From: Tunturibacter gelidoferens
Lineage (GTDB): Bacteria > Acidobacteriota > Terriglobia > Terriglobales > Acidobacteriaceae
DNA: 64,000 nucleotides
NCBI RefSeq assembly: GCF_040358255.1
Contig: NZ_CP132938.1
Coordinates: 682,001 to 746,000, forward strand
Reading direction: 5' to 3'
Position 1 is the stretch's first letter. The number at the start of each line of letters is the position of its first letter. The position numbers and the translations under genes were made by a program. The notes under the pieces were generated by a model, which was given only the letters and a program-made list of their open reading frames with translations, was not told the origin of the DNA and searched no databases. This document shows, piece after piece, positions 57,676 to 64,000 of this stretch.

Positions 57676-59232
57676 GTGATCGCTGCATCCGTCCCGCCCG
57701 CACGCCCGGCCCGCTCTCGCTTCCTCGGAACCACCGCCCTCCTCGCCTGCACCCTTCTCCACGCCCAACAAGCCCAACAGCCCCTCACCACCGGCCTCCC
57801 CATCACCACCGCACCAGCCGACCCCGCCATCACCGCCGCCCTCGCACAGGTCTCTCCCGACCACATCAAAGCCACCATCACCAAACTCATCTCCTTCAAC
57901 AACCGCAGCACCCTCTCCAGCATGGACACTGACCTCGCCCCCAACACCGGCGTCAACGCCGCCGCCGACTGGATCGAGTCCGAGTTCAAATCCATCTCCA
58001 CCGCCTGCAACAACTGCCTCGAAGTAAAGCGCGACACCTTCACCGAGCCCGCCAGCACCGCGCCCAACTCCCGCATCACCAAACCAACCAAAATCTCCAA
58101 CGTCTACGCCGTCCTCCGCGGCACCGACCCCGCCCAGGCCGCCCGCATGGTCCTCGTCACCGGCCACTACGACTCCCGCAACTCGAAGAACGAAAACACC
58201 CACGACCCTGCCCCCGGAGCCAACGACGACGCCAGCGGAGTAGCCGTCTCCCTCGAATCCGCCCGGATCTTGAGCAAACTCAAGTTCCCCGGCACCATCG
58301 TCTTCGTAGCCGTAGCCGGAGAAGAACAAGGCCTAAACGGCAGCGCCCACCTCGCCAAACTCGCCCGCGAAGAAAACTGGCAGCTCGAAGCCGTCCTCAA
58401 CAACGACATCGTCGGCGGCGACACCACCCCCGGCAGCACCACACCCCCCAACATCCAGGACAAGACCACCGTCCGCGTCTTCTCCGAGGGCGTCCCCGCC
58501 AACGCCACCCCCGACCAGCTCCGCACCATCGAAAATCTCGGCGCCGAAGGCGACTCCCCCTCCCGCGAACTCGCCCGCGCCATCGTCGACGTCTCCTCCA
58601 CCTACTTCCACCCCACCTCGCAGCGCCTCTCCGCCGGAACCCCCGCCAACCGCCCCCACAGCACGGCCATGCACATGATCCCCGCCTTCCACCCCGTCCT
58701 CATCTTCCGTCGCGACCGCTTCCTCCGCGGCGGCGACCACACCAGCTTCAACCAGGAGGGCTTCGCCGCCGTCCGCTTCACCGAGTGGACCGAAAACTTC
58801 AACCACCAGCACCAGGACGTCCGCACCGAAAACGGCACTCAGTTCGGCGACCTCCTCCAGTTCGTCGACTTCAACTACGTCGCCAACGTAGCCCGCCTCA
58901 ACGCCGCCACCCTCGCCACCCTCGCCTCCGCCCCCGGCGAGCCGCAGAATGTCCGCATCCTCACCACCGCCCTCGACAACAACACCGAACTCACCTGGCA
59001 GCCCCCCACCGGCGCTCCCGCCAACACCACCTACGAGGTCGTCTTTCGCGAGACCGACCAGCCCGTCTGGACCGACTCCGAGACCGCAGGCTCCTCCCTC
59101 AACCTCAAGCTAGCCATCTCCAAAGACAACGTAGTCTTCGCCGTCCGCTCCGTCGACCCCGCCGGCCACCGCAGCATAGCCGTCCTCCCCACACCCGAAC
59201 GCGGCCAGCGCCCCCCAACCCCGGCAAAATAG
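57676..59232 (+). CDS. Exported M28-family metallopeptidase
   Basis: The protein has 518 residues. A signal-type N-terminus ([16 protein letters not shown]) is followed by an M28 zinc aminopeptidase domain: [32 protein letters not shown] and [13 protein letters not shown] supply the His, Asp and Glu ligands, and [12 protein letters not shown] supplies a later His. The last 100 residues are a fibronectin-III-like domain. I chose the GTG at 57676, which has AGGAG 9 bp upstream; an upstream TTG would not leave a signal start. It should trim peptides outside the cytoplasm. Confidence 0.9.
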   Translation: MIAASVPPARPARSRFLGTTALLACTLLHAQQAQQPLTTGLPITTAPADPAITAALAQVSPDHIKATITKLISFNNRSTLSSMDTDLAPNTGVNAAADWIESEFKSISTACNNCLEVKRDTFTEPASTAPNSRITKPTKISNVYAVLRGTDPAQAARMVLVTGHYDSRNSKNENTHDPAPGANDDASGVAVSLESARILSKLKFPGTIVFVAVAGEEQGLNGSAHLAKLAREENWQLEAVLNNDIVGGDTTPGSTTPPNIQDKTTVRVFSEGVPANATPDQLRTIENLGAEGDSPSRELARAIVDVSSTYFHPTSQRLSAGTPANRPHSTAMHMIPAFHPVLIFRRDRFLRGGDHTSFNQEGFAAVRFTEWTENFNHQHQDVRTENGTQFGDLLQFVDFNYVANVARLNAATLATLASAPGEPQNVRILTTALDNNTELTWQPPTGAPANTTYEVVFRETDQPVWTDSETAGSSLNLKLAISKDNVVFAVRSVDPAGHRSIAVLPTPERGQRPPTPAK

Positions 59233-59236
59233 TAAT

Positions 59237-59429
59237 GTCCTGCCGGACGGTCCTCCTGCGCGGAGGGCGGTCACTTCGTGACGCGTATACCGGTCTTGCC
59301 GGAATGAGCGGCACGGGTCCTCCCGCTGGTCGGAAACATCTTCCTTCGCGACCAACGGAAGCGCCGAGCAAAGCCCTACACAAGTCACGAAGTGACCGCT
59401 CCACGCGTAGTGGGCCCGTCCGGCAGGAC
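59237..59429. repeat. Three-hairpin intergenic repeat, copies 5 and 6 as an inverted pair
   Basis: Copy 5 is in reverse orientation (59237-59333), beginning GTCCTGCCGGAC 4 bp after the M28 gene stop and holding GTCACTTCGTGAC. Copy 6 is forward (about 59340-59429), with GTCACGAAGTGAC and ending GTCCGGCAGGAC. Together they form a head-to-head inverted repeat of about 190 bp, like a BIME or REPIN. Confidence 0.85.
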
Positions 59430-59504
59430 ACAGCGCTCGAAAACAGCTTATATTGCTTCCAGGCAAAACGGAGTTCCTGGCCGGATGACAGGAGGTCACA
59501 CCCA

Positions 59505-59774
59505 ATGCTGAACAAAACTTTCACCGCCACCCTGCAAAAGAGCCCTGCCAAAGGTGGTTGGACCTACGTCGTCTGGCCCGACTCAGTAAAATTCTTCGGC
59601 ACGCGAGGACTCGTCAAAGTCACCGGAAAGATCGATGGCCACCCCTTCCGCAGTTCTTTCATGGCCCTCGGCGACGGCACCCATAAACTGCCCGTCAAGG
59701 CAGACATCCGTAAAACCATCAACAAACAGCCAGGCGACATGGTAAAGGTGCTGCTCGAAGATCGCATCGACTAA
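59505..59774 (+). CDS. DUF1905-domain protein
   Basis: The protein has 89 residues. It matches DUF1905 throughout: [60 protein letters not shown] and GDMVKVLLE. The domain is small and beta-rich with no known reaction. AGGAGG lies 9 bp before the ATG at 59505. A double copy of the three-hairpin repeat separates it from the M28 gene. Confidence 0.88.
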   Translation: MLNKTFTATLQKSPAKGGWTYVVWPDSVKFFGTRGLVKVTGKIDGHPFRSSFMALGDGTHKLPVKADIRKTINKQPGDMVKVLLEDRID

Positions 59775-59918
59775 ATCCGGAAACAACAGCGTGTAAATCC
59801 GCAGACCAACAGCAAGGCGTCCCGTTTTGATGAAAAAAGCAGCGCCGTCCGCGCAAATCGGCGCAAACTCTCCCCGCCACCGGACCGGAGAACCTATGAT
59901 GAAATAAGAAAAGCATCC

Positions 59919-60746
59919 ATGCCTCGCTCCGGCCCCATCTCGCTCGCACTCCCCGCCTTCGAAGGTACCACCCGCAAGCTCATCCTTCTGAACGTCGGAA
60001 CCTTCTTCGGCCTCCTCCTCCTCCGCTGGCTAGCCCCGCAGCTCCAGGCCGTCCTCCTCGCCCACCTCATCCTCGAACCCCTCGCCGTCCTCCACGGCGA
60101 AATCTGGCAACTCCTCACCTACTCCTTCGTCGAACAGGGCATCCTCGGCATCCTTTTCGGCATGCTCACCCTCTGGTTCACCGGCTCCCTCCTCGAACCC
60201 TCCTTCGGCGGCCGCTGGCTGGCCGAGCTCTACCTCACCTCCGTCATCGGCGGCGCCATCCTCGCCTCCGCCCTCTCCTTCACCCACGTCCTCGGCCTGC
60301 GTCCCGACATCGTCGCCGCCGGAGCCTGGTCCGGCATCTTCGGCCTCATGGTCGCCATCGCCATGATCTTCGGCGACCAGGAGTTTCTCCTCTGGTTTGT
60401 CCTTCGCATCAAGGCCAAGTACATGGTCGCGATCTACATCCTCATCGCCATCGCCATTCTGCTCAAGCAGGCCGACAGCTTCAACGCCCTCATCCAGCTC
60501 TCCGGAGCCCTCTGCGGCGCGCTCTTCGTCAAATTCGCTCCCCGCCGCGGTCTCGCCTTCGCCGTCTCCGAGCAGTACTTCAGCGTCCGCAACCGCTACT
60601 ACCGCTGGAAGCGCCGCCGCGCCGCCCGCAAGTTCGAGGTCTACATGAAGAAGCAGAACCGCGAAGTCCACTTCGACAAGGACGGTCGCTACGTTGACCC
60701 CGACGAACTCCGCAAGAACCCCAACGACAAGCGCTGGATGAACTAA
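59919..60746 (+). CDS. Rhomboid-family membrane protein lacking the catalytic His
   Basis: The protein has 275 residues with six membrane helices. The family WR motif region (LHGEIWQLLTYSFVEQGIL) and GAWSGIFGLM are present, so the nucleophile position is Ser138, although the usual GxSG reads AWSG. In the last core helix, where an active rhomboid has AHxxG with the catalytic His, this protein reads IQLSGALCG with Gln193. It is therefore probably an inactive rhomboid (pseudoprotease) that binds rather than cuts membrane proteins. The C-terminal cytoplasmic tail is basic (YRWKRRRAARKFEVYMKKQ), then a FDKDGRYVDPDE region. The start is the ATG at 59919. Confidence 0.82.
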   Translation: MPRSGPISLALPAFEGTTRKLILLNVGTFFGLLLLRWLAPQLQAVLLAHLILEPLAVLHGEIWQLLTYSFVEQGILGILFGMLTLWFTGSLLEPSFGGRWLAELYLTSVIGGAILASALSFTHVLGLRPDIVAAGAWSGIFGLMVAIAMIFGDQEFLLWFVLRIKAKYMVAIYILIAIAILLKQADSFNALIQLSGALCGALFVKFAPRRGLAFAVSEQYFSVRNRYYRWKRRRAARKFEVYMKKQNREVHFDKDGRYVDPDELRKNPNDKRWMN

Positions 60747-61108
60747 GACAACGCCGTATAGAAATACTCCATCTCTCCTTGGCAATCAAACTACTGCGTT
60801 TGCAGTTGTCCCTTTTTGCAGTTGTTTGTTCTTTTGTTGTCATCCCGTAAGGATCTGTTTTTGTATTCCCCAGCCCCAGCAAACACCCAGGGTGCCCCAT
60901 CCATCGCGCTCTATGCGATGGGTGGGAATGTAGAACTCTTCCCGACCAGCCGTGGCTTTTGTTCTTGCTCTTGCAGTTTCTCGATCTAATCCAAACCGCA
61001 AAGAATCGTCATCTCGACCGGAGCGGCGGACAGCCCATCGTCCGTCGCGCAGTGGAGAGACCCCCGTATTGGCCGTTGTCGTTGCCTGTTTCAATCAGCT
61101 TTTAGTTT
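60747..61108. other. Intergenic region holding a repeat
   Basis: This 362-bp gap lies between two convergent genes. A member of the second repeat family occupies 61007-61080. I see no other feature in the remainder and no clear intrinsic terminator. Confidence 0.5.
61007..61080 (+). repeat. Second intergenic repeat family, copy 3
   Basis: CGTCATCTCGACCGGAGCGG, then a stem CGGAC/GTCCG around AGCCCATC, then CGCGCAGTGGAGAGACCCCC. Flanks match 42808 and 56061. Confidence 0.8.
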
Positions 61109-61690
61109 TTAGATAGGTTCTACGGCATACTTCAAATCAGCCACCGTCAAGCTGCCAAACGCCTGCTGATAATTCGCGCTCCAAATCCCCTCCGCATCCT
61201 CGCTCTGCAGATAAACCCGCTTCTCCCCCGAAAACTCCGGCGCAAACTCCACCACAAGACTCACCGTCAGACTCTTCCCCGCAACCTGCGACGAAGCACC
61301 CGCCGCCATCACCGTGCACTGCGAGTTCTTCACCCTCGCCGAACTCCCCACCTTCGCCGGATGAGTCCCCCACACCCCACCCATATTCGGCACCAGTCCA
61401 ATCTCCTGCGCCCGCACGTCGTATCGCACCAGGCACTCCTTCGCCGACCACCCCCTCTGCTCTCCCGGCCGCACGTTACTCGACATCACCGACACCGTGA
61501 CCTCACGAATATGCCCGCCCCCTTTAGGATCCTGAAAGGTCGCCGCAATTCTCTGCTCGTATCCCTCGCCACGCGACACAACAACCGACACCGGAGTCGA
61601 CGAATCCATCCTCATAGGAGCCACCCGCCTGCATCCCGTCAGCAAAGACCCGCAGACAATCGCCACCGCAATGAGCCTCACATCCCGCAC
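61109..61690 (-). CDS. Hypothetical lipoprotein
   Basis: The protein has 193 residues. The leader MRDVRLIAVAIVCGSLLTGC ends in a lipobox with Cys20. The middle carries NSQCTVMAAGASSQVAGKSL and then VSLVVEFAPEFSGEKRVYLQ, a beta-rich stretch that I recall as a repeated module in extracellular acidobacterial proteins. No catalytic motif is visible. It is probably an outer- or inner-membrane-anchored envelope protein. It starts with ATG at 61690; no neighbour reads with it. Confidence 0.8.
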   Translation of the reverse strand: MRDVRLIAVAIVCGSLLTGCRRVAPMRMDSSTPVSVVVSRGEGYEQRIAATFQDPKGGGHIREVTVSVMSSNVRPGEQRGWSAKECLVRYDVRAQEIGLVPNMGGVWGTHPAKVGSSARVKNSQCTVMAAGASSQVAGKSLTVSLVVEFAPEFSGEKRVYLQSEDAEGIWSANYQQAFGSLTVADLKYAVEPI

Positions 61691-61860
61691 GCCAGCCCTC
61701 CCAGAACCAACCTGCCCTCTTCAGCCAGCCAGCCCTCAGATTCAAGAAACTTACCGAAGAAGGCTTCGCTCTGCCTAGACCTCAAGAACGAATTCCGGAG
61801 ATTTCTCACTGCCCTAAAATTCAACCGCCACACTTGTTGAACCACCGTTCCCGTAAACCG

Positions 61861-61909
61861 TGTCATTCCGACCGAAGCGCAGCGAAGTGAAGGAACCAGC
61901 ATCTCGCCA
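61861..61909 (+). repeat. CATTCCGACCGAAGCG-type intergenic repeat
   Basis: TGTCATTCCGACCGAAGCGC and then AGCGAAGTGAAGGAACCAGC. It resembles the dyad at 56156 and shares the GACCGAAGCG core with the second repeat family. Repeats of this kind are frequent in acidobacterial genomes. Confidence 0.6.
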
Positions 61910-61994
61910 GACCCCACAAAACCGAGCATTCCCCAGCAAAAACACCTGTCAACCCCACAAACCATCTAACCAAAACAAAATAAACAAGATCGAC

Positions 61995-62080
61995 GTGGCG
62001 CATTAGTTTCACTCAACTTGGTAAACTTGAAAGGTAGAGATCTCAAAAGCCCCGAGCCAAAGCTTGGGGCTTTTGTTTTT
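61995..62080 (+). ncRNA. Putative very short RNA gene, cassette 2
   Basis: The box GTGGCGCATTAGTT (61995-62008) is followed 13 bp later by TAAACT (62022-62027), the same offset as in the cassette at 10438. A strong terminator ends at 62080. The predicted RNA is about 45 nt. The two cassettes differ in their terminator sequence, so they share design rather than simple recent duplication. Transcription is inferred. Confidence 0.4.
62045..62080 (+). terminator. Intrinsic terminator
   Basis: AAAAGCCCC (62045-62053) pairs with GGGGCTTTT (62066-62074), with an additional AGC/GCT inner stem, and TTTTGTTTTT follows from 62071. The flanking A run makes it usable in both directions. Confidence 0.85.
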
Positions 62081-62221
62081 GAACCTAAACCCTTTAGAAA
62101 GAAGTATTTGCCGCTAACCCCAATGGTTGCACGAATTTAGCAAAACGACAATTTGTCATCTTGTTGCAAACATTCAACTTATACGGAAATACCCCCCAGG
62201 GGGTACCCCAGGAGAGGCACC

Positions 62222-62668
62222 ATGGAATATCCAATCTGCCGTCACATCAAGACCAACGGTCTGCAATGCCACGCGCCCGCCCTCACCGGCGGCGACTACT
62301 GCTACTTCCACAATCGCCTCCACGTCCGCCACGCGCAGTTCCGGCCCAACGACATCTCTCGCCCCTACTTCACTGCCGGCCGAGATCTGGAGCTGTGCGC
62401 TCTCGAAGACCGCGAGGCGGTTCAGTTTGCACTCTCCGTGGTCATCAACGCGCTCGCCACCAACCGCATCGACACCAAGCGCGCCACGGCGCTCCTCTAC
62501 GGACTCCAGCTGGCCTCGTCCAACGCCGTCCGTCTCAACAACACTCCGGAGACACCCGATGTGGTCCGCGCCGTCGAGTCCTCGAACGACGGCCTCGACC
62601 TCGCCGAACCCGGAGCCATCATGGAAGTCTTCACTCGCCTTGAGCTCGAGCAGAGCACAAGCTCATAG
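62222..62668 (+). CDS. Small protein with C-x9-C-x10-C-x2-H motif
   Basis: The protein has 148 residues. Cys6, Cys16, Cys27 and His30 (PICRHIKTNGLQC, then DYCYFHN) form a C-x9-C-x10-C-x2-H pattern that would bind zinc. The rest is helical (LCALEDREAVQFALSVVINA, ALLYGLQLASSNAVRL). I recall similar small proteins as a multi-copy acidobacterial family without known function. AGGAG lies 7 bp before the ATG at 62222. A DNA- or RNA-binding role is a guess from the motif. Confidence 0.75.
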   Translation: MEYPICRHIKTNGLQCHAPALTGGDYCYFHNRLHVRHAQFRPNDISRPYFTAGRDLELCALEDREAVQFALSVVINALATNRIDTKRATALLYGLQLASSNAVRLNNTPETPDVVRAVESSNDGLDLAEPGAIMEVFTRLELEQSTSS

Positions 62669-62673
62669 ATGCC

Positions 62674-62855
62674 TGTCCTGCCGGACGGGCCCGCTACGCG
62701 CGGCGCGGCCACTTCGTGGCGTGTATACCGGCTTCGCCCGGCGCTCCCGATGGTCGCGAACGAATCTCGATCCCGACCATCGGGAGGACCACCCGAAGGG
62801 ATATACAAGTCACGAAGTGACCGCGCCACGCTCAGTGGGCCCAAGCGGCAGCGCA
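62674..62855. repeat. Three-hairpin intergenic repeat, copies 7 and 8 as an inverted pair
   Basis: Copy 7 is reverse and begins GTCCTGCCGGAC 5 bp after the stop of the preceding gene; its arm reads GGCCACTTCGTGGC where other copies have GTCAC/GTGAC, so both sides of the stem changed together. Copy 8 is forward, with TCCCGACCATCGGGAGGA, GTCACGAAGTGAC and a degenerate last hairpin, ending about 6 bp before the aspS stop. Confidence 0.82.
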
Positions 62856-62861
62856 GTGTTT

Positions 62862-64000
62862 CTATGTTCTCGTCACCGTCTTCAAATGCAGCTCCCGCAT
62901 CTGCTGATCGCTCACCGGCGTAGGCGCATCGACCATCAGGTCGATCGCCTTCGCCGTCTTCGGAAACGCAATCACCTCACGGAGGCTAGTCGCACCAGCA
63001 AGTATCATCACAATCCGATCCAGCCCCAGCGCAATCCCGCCATGCGGAGGCGTGCCGTACTCCAACGCATCCAGGAAGAAGCCAAACCGCTCCTTCGCCT
63101 CTGCATCCGACATGCCCAGCGACCGGAAGATCTCCGCCTGCACATCCTGCCGGTGAATACGAATCGAGCCCGAACCAAGCTCCGTTCCATTCAGCACGAT
63201 GTCGTAAGCAAGCGCACGCACCGCGCCCTTATCTCTCGTCAACTTGCCCGCCTTGATGTCCTCTTCATGCGGCGAGGTGAACGGATGATGCGCCGCATTC
63301 CAAACCTTGGTCTCCTCATCCCACTCGTACATCGGGAAGTCGGTGACCCAGAGAAACTTGAAGTCAGCCTCGGTACCAGTCTTCACAAACCGTCCATGCT
63401 TGTCGGCAAACTTAGTGGCAAGCTGCAACCGCAAAGCACCAACCCGCTTATAGATCCACTGCGGATCGAAGTTCCACTTAGCCGGAGCACCAATCTTGGG
63501 AGTAACAACAATGATCAGATCGGCAGCATCAACCTGGCTCGCAGCACCTTCAAACCGAGTCTGCTCCTCCGACAGCTTCGCCTCAATCACAGAAGCTAAC
63601 GGAGCAAACGCATCATTCGTCTTCAACCGAGCCACATCCAGAAAGTCCAAGCCGCAGTCGCCAAACGTAGCGCGAATCTCCTCCACCAGCGCACGCTTCT
63701 GCGTCCCGCTCAGCATACCCGCCTTGGGAATTACAAACCCAAGCACCGGCAGCTCTTTCTCAATCTTCAACGTCTCCCTCAACTCAGGAGTCAACTCATC
63801 AGTCAGCGAAACCATCGCCGGCAGCCGCATATCCGGCTTGTCGATCCCGTAGTTCTTGATCGCATCGTCATAAGTCATCTGCACAAAAGGAGTCGTCAAC
63901 GAGATCGAAGCCGTCTTGAACGCAGCAGTCAGAAAACCCTCGACGACGCGAAACACCTTCTCCTGCTGGGGAAAGCTCATCTCAAGGTCGATCTGGGTAA
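62862..64000 (-). CDS. aspS: Aspartate-tRNA ligase (N-terminal part outside window)
   Basis: About 379 C-terminal residues are present; the frame is open to the right edge, so the start and the anticodon-binding domain are missing. The visible part begins within QIDLEMSF, then the catalytic core with the bacterial-type GAD insertion (residues about 60-200 of the fragment). Class II motifs include FLWVTDFPMYEWDEE, then HPFTSPHEED, and motif 3 GGIALGLDRIVMILAG. It charges tRNA-Asp; whether it also accepts tRNA-Asn cannot be judged here. It is convergent with the preceding small gene across the repeat pair. Confidence 0.95.
   Translation of the reverse strand, partial: TQIDLEMSFPQQEKVFRVVEGFLTAAFKTASISLTTPFVQMTYDDAIKNYGIDKPDMRLPAMVSLTDELTPELRETLKIEKELPVLGFVIPKAGMLSGTQKRALVEEIRATFGDCGLDFLDVARLKTNDAFAPLASVIEAKLSEEQTRFEGAASQVDAADLIIVVTPKIGAPAKWNFDPQWIYKRVGALRLQLATKFADKHGRFVKTGTEADFKFLWVTDFPMYEWDEETKVWNAAHHPFTSPHEEDIKAGKLTRDKGAVRALAYDIVLNGTELGSGSIRIHRQDVQAEIFRSLGMSDAEAKERFGFFLDALEYGTPPHGGIALGLDRIVMILAGATSLREVIAFPKTAKAIDLMVDAPTPVSDQQMRELHLKTVTRT

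Larger units (their letters stand above)
61691..62221. other. Intergenic region with a repeat and a short terminated cassette
   Basis: The gap is 531 bp, between the starts of two divergent genes. It holds the CATTCCGACCGAAGCG-type repeat (61861-61909) and the box/-10/terminator cassette at 61995-62080. The other parts show nothing I can assign. Confidence 0.5.

Overview
The window is a chromosomal segment of a moderately GC-rich Gram-negative bacterium, most likely an acidobacterium of the Terriglobia (Acidobacteriaceae, Edaphobacter/Granulicella-like). The evidence is a permease of the acidobacterial duplicated orphan (ADOP) type, a surface protein built from MBG/Ig repeats with the C-terminal membrane tail common in that group, a DUF2950/DUF3300 gene pair, and short intergenic repeats of the kind that litter these genomes. 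Genus is an inference from gene content. I see no phage, IS element, CRISPR array, rRNA or tRNA.

Layout. 1-6.1 kb: the 3' part of a large repeat surface protein, an outer-membrane beta-barrel and an exported GH31 alpha-glucosidase. 6.5-8.4 kb: a TetR regulator divergent from a three-gene operon (DUF4267, NIPSNAP, DUF1772) with two TAGC-N3-GCTA palindromes between them. 8.5-10.0 kb: a metalloprotease followed by a small gene that is a stand-alone copy of the protease C-terminal domain. 10.6-15.3 kb: kdpFABC potassium pump preceded by a 34-residue membrane peptide gene and three 11-bp direct repeats like an OmpR/PhoB-family (KdpE) box. 15.5-27.1 kb: a cNMP-binding/DUF1003 protein, then a long operon for an adaptor, two ABC ATPases, ADOP permease and TolC exporter that ends with an NtrC-type regulator and its NtrY-like kinase; a good sigma-54 promoter lies in front of it, so the exporter and its regulators look like one self-controlled unit. 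27.2-31 kb: Ku and LigD for non-homologous end joining.

31-42.8 kb: two convergent, overlapping CPBP membrane proteins, an EF-G-like GTPase, LacI regulator divergent from a Tat-exported glucoamylase-family hydrolase (PF10091), ligA, an FNT channel and a quinone-type oxidoreductase. 42.9-49 kb: two tandem orphan sugar-binding lipoproteins and mfd. 49-57.5 kb: DUF2950/DUF3300 pair, a DUF3224 pseudogene, cupin, DUF885 peptidase, VapBC-type toxin-antitoxin, galU, ferritin-like protein, a small exported carboxypeptidase-regulatory-like protein and an orphan LysW-like carrier. 57.6-64 kb: M28 peptidase, DUF1905, a rhomboid lacking its catalytic His, a lipoprotein, a Cys/His small protein and the 3' part of aspS.

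The most unusual signals are non-coding. A roughly 55-100 bp element with three small hairpins occurs eight times at six loci; six copies sit 4-14 bp after a stop codon, always with the same polarity to that gene. A second family keeps its flanks but changes both arms of its stem together. Two 80-bp cassettes carry the same 14-bp box, a -10-like hexamer at the same distance and a strong intrinsic terminator, and look like genes for very short RNAs.
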